Assembly (NCBI GenBank): GCA_032717465.1 | Contig: CM064681.1 | Location: 17,662,151 to 17,726,150 of the forward strand | Source of the DNA: Coenobita brevimanus | Lineage: Eukaryota; Arthropoda; Malacostraca; Decapoda; Coenobitidae | DNA: 64,000 nucleotides | Direction of reading: 5' to 3' | In this document: one piece after another, positions 32,601-46,085 of the stretch | Layout: every line of letters begins with the position of its first letter | How positions within the stretch are numbered: the first letter of the stretch is position 1 | Notes under the pieces: model-generated | Told to the model about the DNA's origin: nothing | What the model saw: only the letters and a program-made list of their open reading frames with translations | Databases searched by the model: none | Program-made: the position numbers and the translations under genes

Positions 32601-33169
32601 ATGTATGCCGAAGCACTGAATGTGTTTAAAGTTGCTTTTGTTGGGCACAGCTTGTTACAACGTTCGGTTGAAGTGGATGACGTGGAAATATGTATATACA
32701 GAGCTCCGGGAGGAAGGGCAAGTTCCTTCTCCGATGATGAAAGGCTGAATGCCGTATTAGATTGGGAACATGACCGTACTTTTTTCCTGGGAGGAAATGA
32801 TATTCAAGAGGAGGTGGAAGTTAATGAAGTTGTAGAAAACATTCTAGCCATGGTAGGAGCCATAGAAGGTTCATGTAAATCCTCGGTAGCCATAGCCCTC
32901 CTTGAGCCAAGCCATATGACTCTCCAGTTTGCTATGGAACATATAAATTAATTAGCAGAGCTGTGAACAGGAAGTTCCAACGAACTAGGAAGGGGAGGGA
33001 TTTCATCCACTTTAACGCCAAGCCCTTCCAAGGAACATTGAAAGCCGATGATATACATTGGAACTGTCATGGCAGAGAAGTGGTTCTGCAGAAATTTATA
33101 AATTATACAGAACTCGAGAAGGGACAGTTCTATGCTATACAAGCTATGGATGGCCCTATGGTATATTAG
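32601..33169 (+). pseudogene. SGNH/GDSL hydrolase-like ORF, frameshifted
   Basis: Bases 32601-32951 read KVAFVGHSLL near the N-terminus (GHS in the place of GDS, block I), then RAPGGRASSFSDDERL and FFLGGNDIQEEVEV (GxND, block III). A frameshift near 32955 leads into 32963-33169, with DFIHFNAKPF and DDIHWNCHGREVV (Asp-x-x-His, block V). The four SGNH blocks are in order, so the fold is credible. Such esterase-like domains are known as accessory domains in some LINE ORF1 proteins and as stand-alone enzymes. Here it lies 0.4 kb upstream of a BEL/Pao gag, but I cannot show that they belong to one element. Length (about 190 codons) is typical of a minimal SGNH domain. Confidence 0.6.
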
Positions 33170-33202
33170 GAGATACATATTTCTGTGCTCGGGGAATATG
33201 GG

Positions 33203-33453
33203 TATTTTGGAAATTGAGCTTGAGGATAAAATATAACCCTAGAGGTTTAATAACCCAGGGGGACAGGTTTGATATGACGGACCTAATCCCTACATACCTC
33301 AAAATTTAAATGATTAATTAGTTGAACCAGAAAATTAGTATTTTGGAAATTGAGTGTGGGGATAAAATATACCCCTAGAGGTTTAATAACCCAGGGGGAT
33401 AGGTTTGATATAGCGGACCTAATCCCTACCCTCTTCAAAATTTAAAATAATTA
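33203..33453. repeat. 136-bp tandem duplication
   Basis: Two direct units start at 33203 and 33339. Both contain TATTTTGGAAATTGAG, AGGTTTAATAACCCAGGGGG and GGACCTAATCCCTAC. They lie between the SGNH-like ORF and the BEL/Pao gag and might be leader or LTR-derived sequence. Confidence 0.85.
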
Positions 33454-33539
33454 CATAATTACTAAGCTGGGGTAAATTTGTGGTTGAAATTCATGGTTGA
33501 ATTATTAAATTAGAAATCAATCAGCATGTCTGTTTCCTT

Positions 33540-35640
<2,101 letters not shown>

Positions 35641-36097
35641 CAAGTTTTTTTTTGCTGTTGCTAGTCCTCCTGGATGTCCTAATGAAGAATCTGACGGATG
35701 CCACTCTGGCACCCTTGGGCATTTGTTTTTATTAACAGAAATTCAAAATGGCAGCCGGACCATACTTATCACTGTGGTACTGTGCAGAAGATCAAGAGGA
35801 CACCTGCTTTAAATACTATGTACAAGCTGTCACTGCTATTATAATAACGTCTATGAGTTTTATTTAACATCATACACATTCACCATGACAATACATGGAC
35901 ATATTATGGGCAAAAAACTACCAAAAGGTATAAAAATAGCATATAACAGCAACAAAATGTATGATGCCAGCAATGACTAACATTCATCAGTAAGTTCTCT
36001 AGACTACCCTTCACCAAAATATTTAAAATAAAGGTCTCTACACTTCACCACAATATGTAAGCTTTAAACATTTACATCCATAGCTCAAAACAGAGAT

Positions 36098-37582
36098 CTA
36101 TTCATCCAGATCATCCTCACTGTCTGATTCAAGAGGATCATCGAACATCTGCTTAACTGTATGTTCACTGTTGCACTTGTCCTCTGTTTGGCAGCTGCAG
36201 AATGTGGTGCAAGACATCTTTGAACTCTTACAGCTGCACTGCTTACGACTACATGGTGTGCTGCTTGTGCATCCACATGCGATAACTTTCATCAGGTCTG
36301 AAAGTGCTGCAGGCCTATACATTATTACTGGATAGGGGACCCCATCTCTGTTATGCCACCCATAGTCTTCTGCATTCACATCTGGGGGTTGCTGCTCATC
36401 AGCAGCTTTCCACAACATTGCCTGAAAGTGAGCTCGCTTCATGTTGTGAGTGAGTGCCTTGTCTGTTGGCGGAAGAGAGCGGAGATTGGAGCATTTTTCT
36501 CTCTTTGTGGTGAAGAGCATGTGGCGAACTTCAGCCATGGTTGTGCAGATCTTGGCACCATACAAGAGGCAAAACAGACGACGACAAGTCTCCATCAAGA
36601 CTTCTTCAGAGGTGTTTGGTTGACCCACTGGAGTAAGATTATGGTTGTCATGATTCATCATGACATTAATGGCAGATACTTTGCCTTTCCAAAAGGGGTA
36701 TGAGACTGTGTCACACCCGGTAATCACATGCAAGGGCAAAAGCTGCAACCTTTTATTTCCAAGCTTTCTAGCTGTAGCAGTTATATCGATAACTGTTCCA
36801 TCAAATTTCCTCATTGTGACCTCCTGGGAGAGGTGGTGTTTCCAACAAAAGTACACCAACAGCACAAACACATCTGTGTCCTCACTCAGTACCTGAATGT
36901 GTTCCCTGCTTTCCTCTCTTGCCAAAAGAAGAGTGTAGCTGATGATGTTGATATCGGCTTCTTCATGTCCAAATTCTTCATCCTCCTGACCAATCATCTT
37001 CACATTCACATCATCATCATCATGTGCTGAACAAAGAAGGCCAATGAGTTGCTTTTTGATGTTGACATTCTTCACGAGCACATTCCTAGCTGGCAGAGGA
37101 ATGGTCATTGTCATTTTGAGGTCAGGGGACAGAGCTCCAGATGTACGTCTCTCACGTTCATGGGACTTTATGAATCCCTCCTGGTACCGGTCAAAGATAA
37201 AGTACACCTCATGACTTCGAGATACTGATTTGCTGAAGTTGGCTGCCAATTGTTCCATTGTTGCATTCTTTGGCCAGGAGACGTGGTACAGCATTGGATT
37301 ACCATCAATGATTTCAACCTCGGGCTGAATGGTTGAATGCTTCAATACTGCAAGACGGCTGACAAGAGAGGATTTGTTGCCTTTCTTCATATCACCATAT
37401 TCATCGAATAGACTGAATGGGATGGGTGCCAGTTCATAACTGAGGACATCCTTTAAGTCAAGGCCCCTGTGAGCACTTGTCACGAGCATTCTTGCATACA
37501 ACCTTTCTGTGTCATACACTGTCTTGTCTCTGACTCTGACTCCTTTCTTCACTGTCTCCATAGTGACCACCTCTTTTTTCAC
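36098..37582 (-). CDS. XPG/FEN1-like nuclease with Cys-rich CXC-like tail, intact ORF
   Basis: The ORF is 494 codons without a break. In order: an N-terminal helical part (RLYARMLVTSAHRGLDLKDV, LSYELAPIPFSLFDEYG), then a PIN/XPG-type nuclease core with Asp in EIIDGNPMLYHVSWP, VYFIFDRYQEGFIKSHERER, the acidic pair in HEEADINIISYTLL, the DTD site in VLSEDTDVFVLLVYF, and HVITGCDTVSYPFWKGK. A linker follows (LRSLPPTDKALTHNMKRAH, EDYGWHNRDG), then a Cys-rich segment with spaced C-x-C pairs (CGCTSSTPC, CSCKSSKMSC, CSCQTEDKC) resembling tesmin/TSO1 CXC motifs, and an acidic tail (LESDSEDDLDE). Proteins of this layout are frequent, multicopy and uncharacterised in invertebrates. XPG-like nucleases are also described in Academ DNA transposons. 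The function given here is inferred from fold motifs only. Confidence 0.72.
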   Translation of the reverse strand: MKKEVVTMETVKKGVRVRDKTVYDTERLYARMLVTSAHRGLDLKDVLSYELAPIPFSLFDEYGDMKKGNKSSLVSRLAVLKHSTIQPEVEIIDGNPMLYHVSWPKNATMEQLAANFSKSVSRSHEVYFIFDRYQEGFIKSHERERRTSGALSPDLKMTMTIPLPARNVLVKNVNIKKQLIGLLCSAHDDDDVNVKMIGQEDEEFGHEEADINIISYTLLLAREESREHIQVLSEDTDVFVLLVYFCWKHHLSQEVTMRKFDGTVIDITATARKLGNKRLQLLPLHVITGCDTVSYPFWKGKVSAINVMMNHDNHNLTPVGQPNTSEEVLMETCRRLFCLLYGAKICTTMAEVRHMLFTTKREKCSNLRSLPPTDKALTHNMKRAHFQAMLWKAADEQQPPDVNAEDYGWHNRDGVPYPVIMYRPAALSDLMKVIACGCTSSTPCSRKQCSCKSSKMSCTTFCSCQTEDKCNSEHTVKQMFDDPLESDSEDDLDE

Positions 37583-37924
37583 TGGTTCATAGAAACTACA
37601 AGAAAACTAAAGCACTACAATATATATTTAGACATACAAAGACAAAATATAAGACCTTGACGTCTTCAATGACTTAATTTCAAGAAGATGAAACTGGGAG
37701 CAGTGTCTGAATATTACAACGGCTGACCAAATCGCTTATAAAGGAGGGGGTACTTATTTGCCCCTATAAAAAATTTTGCCCAAGGGTGCCAGAGTGGCAT
37801 CCGTCGGATTCTTGTTCAGGACATGTGGGAGAACAAAAAACAACCAAAAAACCTTGTACATACCCTAAAGCAAGGTTCAGCTAAAAAAAAAAAAAAAAAA
37901 AAAAAAAAGTCTCCTGGACTATGA

Positions 37925-38092
37925 TGTGTCCACAACTGTACATCCGCCTGAAAAGGAAAGAAGAGTAATAAAAATGACAAGAAAAATGGGAGAGGTAGGA
38001 AGAGAGGAGGGCAGACAGAAAAAGAATGATCACGGTGCATGAAGAAGTAGGCAGCACTACATAAAGTGGGTGGATGATTGTCGCTACCACCT
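37925..38092 (-). mobile_element. SINE 5' module with a third kind of 3' sequence (type C)
   Basis: On the minus strand it carries the shared SINE 5' module (GGTAGCGACAATCATCCACC, a pyrimidine-rich block, and TTTCCTTTTCAGGCGGATG) but then diverges from types A and B into GTACAGTTGTGGACACATC. It ends at the outer edge of TIR element A, so its original 3' end may have been cut off. Confidence 0.6.
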
Positions 38093-39769
38093 ACCTAACA
38101 TGTTGTTTGAATGAAACAGATGTCGTCGAACAGGAGACGTTTTGTCCCTTGTGTCATAATTATGACAGTTTTATTTGGTCTTATACCTGCCATGATTATA
38201 TTCAGCCTAGAAGTTTTTTATGCTGATGGGTCAGACCCAACCTTCATTATACCTTTCTGTATAAGGTTACTCTCCAAAGCTCATACACAAAAATATGCTC
38301 ATGTGTTCATATATTCACATGTAAAATTAACAATTAAATTTACATATCTAGAAACACAACGGTTAAACCTACTCATGCATACCAAAAAAAAAAAAAAAAG
38401 GTCATCTTATGTTCAATTGTTTACCGGCAATAAATTCTGTAAAATCAATACTTTGTAGACATCCTGTACATTATAAGGGTAAGGGGCTCAGTCTGGGCAT
38501 GTGGCGTGGCAACAATGAGCTGACATTTGATCCTATATATGACTGAGAACTTAGACAACAGCACATTTGTCACAATCTGTTGCGTGAAAATTAATAAAAT
38601 GCCAAACAATCTCTTATGTTTGAAAACCATCATTAACGTGACGTTGTTTTTCTTCCTTTTACAGTGTACGCTCCATTGATCTTGGCCAAAAAGGTAATAT
38701 GACGTGAGTGTGATGATAGTTGGACCAAAATTGTCTGGAAATTTTTCAGTAAATAATCTGTCATAGGATTTGCAATGAAAGTATTTCTCTTTTTTTTTTT
38801 CTTTTTTTTTTTAACCTCTACCTAAATCATCACATCTTTAATTTCACCACTAGATTTTGTGCTAATTATCCGAATGGATACATTATAGGAAATGAGTTTG
38901 TCTATAATTTAGTGTAATAAAACAGTATTTGTCATAGGCGTTATATGATAGTGTTATGCAGCGTGTTCTGTGTCCCGACTTCTCGGGTCCAGTCACAGTG
39001 CAACTCTGGGTCCTTAATTCCTGACCGGGTCAGCATTAGCAAGGAAGGGAAACACAAACACCACGAGTGAACAAATACACTAATATAGTAATAGAGAAAC
39101 AATTACACACACAATATTCTATGACCAGAGTCGAAATTACATAATACCTTACACTGACATTGGTCTGAAGTACTGTCCACCTAGTTCAGCATCTTTGTCT
39201 CACATCTGGTTTTTTCCTCACAGTATCACAGGCAATATTGCGCCAATATAGATAGTACATCAGCACAGAGAGGTTTACATACAACACTACCCAGTATACC
39301 CACAGGGACAGCTCTTAAGCCTAGGTGCTCGCGTGACATAGACGGGTCCTAGCTAATACATCATCTCTGTGTGACATGTACAGCAGTCCCTAGCTAACTT
39401 AGTCTCTATATATATGCGTCACACCAGCCAAGAATATACAGTAGGTCACACTGGGGGAAGCGGGGGGCGAGGGGCTTACTGAGGATAGGGAGAGTCTCTC
39501 TGTGAGGCCGGGGTGGGGGCAGGGAGGAGGAAGGAGGGGGAGGGTCCAGTACCGAGATATTGCTGTGTTATGTGAGTGATGCGGGCTCGTCTGTCCTGTC
39601 CGAAGGGGGGAGGGCGGTGTCAACCCGGGGCTGAGATTATACACTCTGCACGTGATTCACAGGAGCTCGACTCGTCAGCCGGGGGGAGGGGGGAACACTG
39701 AACACGGTGTGTGTGTGTGGGGGGGGGGATATAGTCTAGAGACCTATTTTAAAAAGTGGCCTAGATAAG
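38093..39769. other. No recognisable gene
   Basis: AT-rich DNA to 39000, then a GC-rich stretch (39440-39730) of G-runs with a GT/G run at 39702-39729. Several short A tracts (38384-38399). No gene supported. Confidence 0.4.
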
Positions 39770-40072
39770 GAGTTTTGCGCACCGAAAATTCCAAATGCAA
39801 TGGACCCCCTACGGGTCTTACTCATACCCTCAGCATACCTAAACACCCAGGTGCCAGTCTGGCATTGCGTCCTGAGACCCAGTAAAGGCCATTATCTAAA
39901 TGTATGTAAAATGAGCATATTTTCTCCCCAGATGAAGACGGCTTTTGGAGCAGGAGATTTAGGATCTAATAGCAAGTTTTCCTGTATGTTCCAAAGTTTC
40001 TTACTTTATTCCTTACCCTTTATAATGTTTTTTTTCTATCATCAAGATTACACAAAAATAACAATGAGACAC

Positions 40073-42257
40073 TTATTTCGGTGTCATTCGTATGAATACT
40101 ATGAGCAGCCATATTTCGAAAATAATCTGAAGGTAAAGACCCCTAGATAAACAAGTGCTGTACAGTTGACTAGTTATGCAAAAGTTTTCTCTGACAACAA
40201 AATAATTATTTAAAACATTTATTACATAATCTTCATGTTGAACCAGTTTATCAACTCTAACAGCAATACCGATACAATAGATGTCATCATCTGAGTCACT
40301 GTCTTTATCATATCTTGTGCCAAGTACAGGGTAGATTAAGGCAACAGTAATACATAAGATCTCCTTATCATCTGAATCACTGTCTTCATCATCTTGTGCC
40401 CAAGGATTAAGAGGATCGAGGCACAAATTGTCCTCACTACAACAAATGAAGGCCCTTGTGCAACACAAATTGTGTCTCCTACAAGAACAATTAGATGAAA
40501 CACATGAGGTTTTACAGCTACAGCTCACAAGTGCAATGCATGTATCGGGGACTGGAAGCTGGGTCATAAGTGGCAGGCTACAAGGTGTCCACCATCTCCT
40601 TCTTTCCAACCATACTCTTTGGGGCCTGGCAATGAGGGCTTGGCCTCTAGTGCATGGTGCCATATCAAAGCCTGGTAGTGTGCTCCCTTGGCGTGTTGAA
40701 TCATAGAATCTTGTGTTGGAGGAAGTTTTTCTGCAGCTTTAGTGCAGAACAGCTGAGCGCGTAGTTCATCTACTGAGGTGAGGGTAGACTTTGATGCATA
40801 TATATTGACTACAAATTTCTCAACATTTTGTAGTTTCTGTGCAGAGAGCAGCCCATAACCCAAACCATCCAGGAGATGTGGGTTTTCTTGGTAGATCTTC
40901 CAGGCACTCTTCTTCCCTATGCCACAAAACTGACTGGTCATGTCACACCAAGATAGGGCATGGAAATTGAGAATATTGTTGCATACATCCAGGCCAAGTG
41001 TAGCTGTGATCTTGTGTGTGACAATAAAACGGTACTTTTTTGAAGGTCCATCTTTGAGCCACACTGGTTTTGGAAGACTGGCACCAAGTGTATGAGCTGA
41101 GTAAGAACATCTGTGTTCTTGCTATCAACAATCATTGTTTGAAATCCACACCTGGCAGCATCTGCACCATGTAACACCATTCTGGTGTCTGCTTCGTCTT
41201 GATGAGATTTTAAATGGGATACATCACGACAGCTTGTGGTTACCACATCTTCATTATCTTTGAAACCTCCAGCAATGACCAGTTCATGATCCTGTTGGAG
41301 TAGTTTGCTCTTATCATGTAGTTCTTCTGTGAGAAAACTAACAAGGTTGGTCTTGTTTTCTGTCAAGGATATAAATTCTGGCCATTGTGAAGGCAGTGGA
41401 ACATCTCTTCCTTCGATTATGCGACGGATTTGCCTCTTCTTTCCAGATCGGCTTTGTATTGTCACTCCTTTGATTGAGTCTGCTTTGTATGCATCAAAGA
41501 TGACATCTACTCGTTTGCACTGATGATCAAATTTGCCCAGAACAGTATTACAGAAGGTATCTGATAGATCACCGAAGATGTGGGCATCCTTTGGATTCCA
41601 AGTGCTTGAACCAAGGCCATAGCATCAATGATACAGCAGCTATTTCCTTGGATGGCATCAAGTTCAGTTTCTACATTGTTCATCTCCAGCACAAGCATGT
41701 GTTTAACCTCATCTGCCTTTCGAAGGCTTCCATCTGTAGTAGCTAGTGCCAGAGATACTGGGAATAGTTCTCGGTGCAAAGTTTCTGACACGTCTACATT
41801 TCTTTCTGCTTCCTGTGCTACTATCAGTCGCCTGAAGAGGTCCGTGTTAGCTGTCCCAGTTTTAGTGGTTCCATCTAATGTTGTGGCTTGGACAGTGTAC
41901 AAACTGGCAAATGTCTGTGATTTCTGCTTTTTCATGGCAAATGTCTGTGATTTCTGCTTTTTCATAGAATCCAGCATGAGGCTCAGGAGATAAACGCTTG
42001 GCAATGAAATCTTCAACCAACTCCTGACCACGTTCCCAAGCTCCAAGTAGATCATCCCTAATAGATGGTGGTGCTGCATCCTTTGTAGAAATGCACCTCC
42101 AATTTGTCCCTGTATATTCAAGTACTCCATATTTGAGGAACTGCTTATACAGTTTGATGACATCTTCTTCATCTCTCTCACGCCTAGGTGTACCAGATTC
42201 TTTGTGTTCCCAGCTGTCAGTATCTATGTGCACACCAAGCAGGTAACCTTTCGCCAA
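40073..42257 (-). pseudogene. XPG/FEN1-like nuclease with CXC-like tail, frameshifted
   Basis: On the minus strand segments in several frames line up with the intact protein at 36098-37582. In order: an extra N-terminal domain (GVHIDTDSWEHKESGTPRR, KQFLKYGVLEYTGTNWRCIS, 42257-42000); the helical part (RLIVAQEAERNVDVSETLHR, 41820-41740); SCCIIDAMALVQALGI as first Asp site; KSHQDEADTRMVLHGADAA; IVDSKNTDVLTQLIHLV; LSWCDMTSQFCGIGKKSAWK; AEKLPPTQDSMIQHAKGAH; and a CXC-like segment (CSCKTSCVSSNCSCRRHNLC) followed by an acidic tail. A perfect 30-bp tandem duplication at 41906-41965 and several frameshifts inactivate it. The N-terminal extension suggests that full-length proteins of this class are larger than the 494 codons of the element A gene. 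Confidence 0.75.
41906..41965. repeat. Perfect 30-bp tandem duplication
   Basis: Two identical 30-base units (41906-41935, 41936-41965) within the decayed nuclease gene. They preserve frame and repeat the peptide HEKAEITDIC. Confidence 0.95.
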
Positions 42258-42599
42258 GGCAGAGAAGAAATGCCAAGAAGGTATGTAGGTAGTATTTTAT
42301 TATAAGTAGTTATTATAGGTAGTGCCAGGTAAGTATTTGATTCGTCATGGATTTCCTGTAAAGATAAACAGAAATAAAATACAAATGATAATAACATAGA
42401 TGTGGTAACATGCATGTCTTATTTTCTCCTAATTTGTGCCTATACAGGCTTATAAAACAAGCTCCTTCTCAGCTCCGGACACATTTTCAGCCTGGCACCT
42501 GGCCTGAGGATGTTGTCTAAGGTCCATAGATGACAAATAACAGGGGTGTCACTTTTGGAATTTTGGGTGCGTAAAAACTCAAAATTCTGGGTTTGGCCT

Positions 42600-44035
42600 C
42601 CATACTAATAAGGGAAAGGAACACCGGAGAACAGTTCACTGGTAGTTCACTAGAAAGGGGGGGGATTCACAACACTGGGTAGGTATATAATCCGAGGCCT
42701 GTCACTCACTGTTCTGACGGATAGGAGACCACAGCCCATGGGGGAGAGGACCTATGCAAGAAGCTCCAGGTGGCGGCCAGGCTTGGAAGGAGGGCTGTCC
42801 AGGGAGCTGTGCAGAACAGTGGGGCCCGTGGAGTTGCCACTAGTCCAGGAGTAATGGGGCGACATCTAGGATGGCTTTCTCGCAGCGTTGGCCCTGCAGA
42901 AGGCAGGGCTCTCAGGACTGGGCCCAGCGAGAGCCAGAAGTCGGGCAGTACGCCGTCGGCCCTTGGTTGTCTTTGGGGTCCGGAGAAGGGCCTGGTGGAG
43001 GCCTGGCCAGAGTGTCAGCCGGGAGGAGGGTACCACCAAGGTAGGGCGGCCTGTACCCAGGTCTGGGGCGGTCGTCTGGGGAGAACTGTGACCACCTGCA
43101 TCAGAGGAGGCCCCTCGGCCTCAGCGAGCACCTGGGGAGGTCCGCTGGCTCCGGGGACTGCGGCCTCGGCTGCAGGGGGAGGCCGACAGGGTAGAACTGC
43201 AGCCTCTGGTCCTGGCGGAGCCCATCAGTGCCTGTGGTGACCCAGGCTGCAGGGACCAGATTCCGGGCCTTGGGGGCACCTCGTCTGGTCCGGACTCAGG
43301 AGGGGAGCCTGTAGGGGGAGAGACTGCAGCTTCCCAAGGAGAGAGCTGGAAGGAGTGACCTCGCTCTAACACCAGGGGGATGAGGCGAGCCAGAGGGGAC
43401 TCCCTTTGTCAGACAACCCCGTCGGGCACTGCCTGTGCTCCTCCGTGGGATTGGGGTGCAAGGGCACTCCTGTTGGAGGGCTAGGGCCTCCTGCCCTGGG
43501 AACATCGGGAGGAAGAGGTCAGACGTACACTCTCGGCTTGTGCCACAGCTCTGATAGAGCGTGCCCTCCCTACTTCGGGTTGGGGTTACCTGTCCTAGAG
43601 ACGTCAGGAGGAAGAGGTCAGACGTACACTCTCGGCTTTCACCACAGCTCCAACGGAGCGTGCCTTCCTTCAGTCTAGGTAGGGGAATAGCAACCCTAGA
43701 GGCTCCCCTGGAGCCCTCAGTTAGTTGTGAAGCCAATCCAGAAGACTCGGTGTCTGAGGGTATGCATGGGAACTTGCCATTGCAAGTCTCACCCCGATTC
43801 TGGCGAATATTCTTTCTGCTGGAAAGTAGTGTACTTTCCCTGTGCACTACCGGGTGGTCTGGCTGCGCGGAAGAGGGGCGCCGGGTCGCGAGGGAGATAT
43901 GCCGTTGTTGCCTGGACGTTGGCGCAGGTAAATTAGCCCCTCCGTTGTCCCCTTGTGGGGTGGGTGTCACCCCTTCCCTCTCTCCTCCTGGGGTAGTGGT
44001 GTCGGGTTCACCTCGCCGGGCTGGTATTTCAGATA
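42600..44035. other. GC-rich stretch with 99-bp tandem duplication
   Basis: Bases 42770-44035 are markedly GC-rich relative to the surroundings and open in several frames (for example 42770-43240 plus and 44066-43296 minus), which is a composition effect. Units at 43491-43589 and 43590-43686 repeat a 99-bp block sharing GGAGGAAGAGGTCAGACGTA and CACTCTCGGCTT. 99 is a multiple of three, so a coding origin is possible (perhaps gag-like of a retroelement), but I recognise no domain. Confidence 0.4.
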
Positions 44036-45420
44036 GCATTGCATTTAGTAAGGGATGGCAGGACAAAGCAAGACAGGACAGGGCAGGGTAGATCAGGAGA
44101 GGAAAGGCCGGGTGGACAAAAGAACTAAACCTTTAACCCAACAACGTCTTACATTTATATCTTTTAACAAACTAATAATTATATGAAGACCATCTGTAAA
44201 GAAGTACTGGATGGAAGCTGGAACTTTTTAACCCCTTCACTATGAGGGGATATTTTAAGGCTGAATAAAATGGTCCAGTGACTTCAAAAAACCCACAGAT
44301 AGTCCTTATCTGGAAGTGACAAAGGTAGGACAGAATACGACAGGGAAAGAAAATATACAGAGTTGTGCATGAAAGGACATGGCAGGGAAGGGCAGGGCAA
44401 ATCAGAACACGACAAATTAGTGTAGGGCAGCGTATGGCTGAACTTAGTAAGACAAAGTTTAGAAGACAGAATAAGGTAAGACAGGGTAGGGTAAGACCTA
44501 GTAAGGCAGAGTAGAGAAGGCAGGGTAAGGTAAGACATGGTTAGGCAGAGCAGAGACGACAGGGTAAGGTAAGACATGGGAGAATAAGAGAGACCTGGGT
44601 GAGCAAGGTTGGGTAAGGGAGGTCTGTATAGCAAAAGGTAGAATAAAGTACAAAAAGGCTGGCTAAGGTAAGGGATGGCTGAGTAACAGCTAAGTAAGGC
44701 AGGGTTGATTAAGATGAGAACTGGTTATTTCTGCTGTAAAAAGTTCATACAGCAGCTGATGAACTTTGGCCGAACAGTCTCACAGCATAAACTTAATATG
44801 AACTCACAAAACCCCTGCCAAATACTCCCGTCCTCGGAAAGGAAGCAAGAGTACGGTACGGCAGGGTATATCAACATGGGGTAAGACAGCTGTAAAACAG
44901 AGGGGCCGGTAACGCAGGATAGGGTAGGATAAGTCAAGGAATGTTCCATGAGGGTAGAGCAGAGCATGGACAGGTAGTGGTAGGTTGGGTAGGTCAGGGA
45001 AATTCAGGCAGAACAGTGCAAGAAAAATAGAACAGTGAAATTAGTGCAGAGCAAGGAGTGCACAACAAACAGGGCATAACAGTCTGCACAGTTCAGGCAG
45101 TGTACACCGGGCAGCACAGAGTCGGATAGGGCAGAATAAGACGGAACTGTGTAGGGTACGTCAGGTTTGGGAAAACTGTAAAATGGGACAGAGTAAGCCG
45201 CGGCAGGATAGGGATGAACATGACGCAACATGTCATGCAGTCCTAGTAGGACATTGGTAGAAATTACATACTAGTTAAGACGTGTAGATCACATGAAACA
45301 AAATAGCGGGGGGGAGTTGGGGGCAGAATCGGCAGGATAAGAAAAAAAGGCAAAGCACGACTAGGCAGGGTAAGGCAGGCAGGACATACCTAAGCAGGCC
45401 AGAGTAGGACATGATACTTC
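44036..45420. repeat. Degenerate pentanucleotide satellite (GGYAR-like)
   Basis: The region is made of imperfect 5-mers such as GGTAA, GGCAG, GACAG and GGTAG, densest at 44050-44112, 44330-44720, 44860-45010 and 45330-45410. Minus-strand ORFs rich in Leu-Thr-Leu-Pro-Ser-Leu-type repeats come from reading this period. It is not the arthropod telomere repeat (TTAGG). Confidence 0.7.
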
Positions 45421-46085
45421 GTACTCGACCAACTTCTGGATGTTTTACCAAGAACTTCGTTATTCATACAGGCGCAACGTTCTTAAGATCACGAGCTCCT
45501 TCCACCACGGGCACTCTGAATACTCTGCCTCAGGCCAGTCCCTGGTGGACATTCATTAGAGCAGCAAGCAATACTGTAGATCTTTTTCATATACACCTCT
45601 ATTGAACTCCGTCCCTTTCTTCTGCGAGGAACCATAGTGAAATTCATGATGCTCTAGGAATATTAAATAATTTTCATCTGATTGAATAATATTGGGAGTA
45701 TGTTCTATGGATGGCAGGAAATGTAGTTGCCTAGGAAGCAACATATGGCATCCTACAGAAACGAGATAAGTGTGGGTCAGACCAACTACATATGTGCAAA
45801 AGCCCTTGTCTGTTGTCATCATTTTGTGAAAATTGTGAACCAATACATTTTTGATCGAGTGTCCAGTGCATGGTAGTACAGTGAACTGAGAGTGAGAGAG
45901 AGGGTGGGGGGGTTCAACTTTACACCTGCACTCCTGTGTAAATAAGAATGTTTCTATAGACATTCAGTCAAAGGTGTTACCGGCCTCTTAACTCGAAAAG
46001 AATACGGTCTCAAACGAAATCTAACCAAATGATTTTTTTACTAATCAAACTAAACCTTCCTAATTATGTTTTAATTAATTAAACA
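45421..46085. other. Unique stretch inside the pentanucleotide satellite
   Basis: Non-repetitive sequence with a 135-codon open frame on the minus strand (45963-45556) that matches no family I know. Could be an inserted fragment; nothing supports a gene. Confidence 0.35.

Larger units (their letters stand above)
39770..42580. mobile_element. TIR-flanked element B carrying a decayed XPG-like nuclease gene
   Basis: The left end 39770-39876 and the right end 42473-42580 are imperfect inverted repeats. They share GAGTTTT[T]-CGCACC-AAAATTCC near the tips and CCAGGTGCCAG-CTG with GTCC-GAG at the inner end. Total length is 2.81 kb. The single gene inside is homologous to that of element A, but the terminal repeats are different outside a short shared palindrome-like motif, so the two are separate families of one superfamily. 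No clear target duplication. Confidence 0.7.

Noticed and set aside
43296..44066. 256-codon minus-strand ORF as a gene
   Set aside because: The GC-rich composition opens several overlapping frames; no domain, no splice pattern and no start context to favour one.
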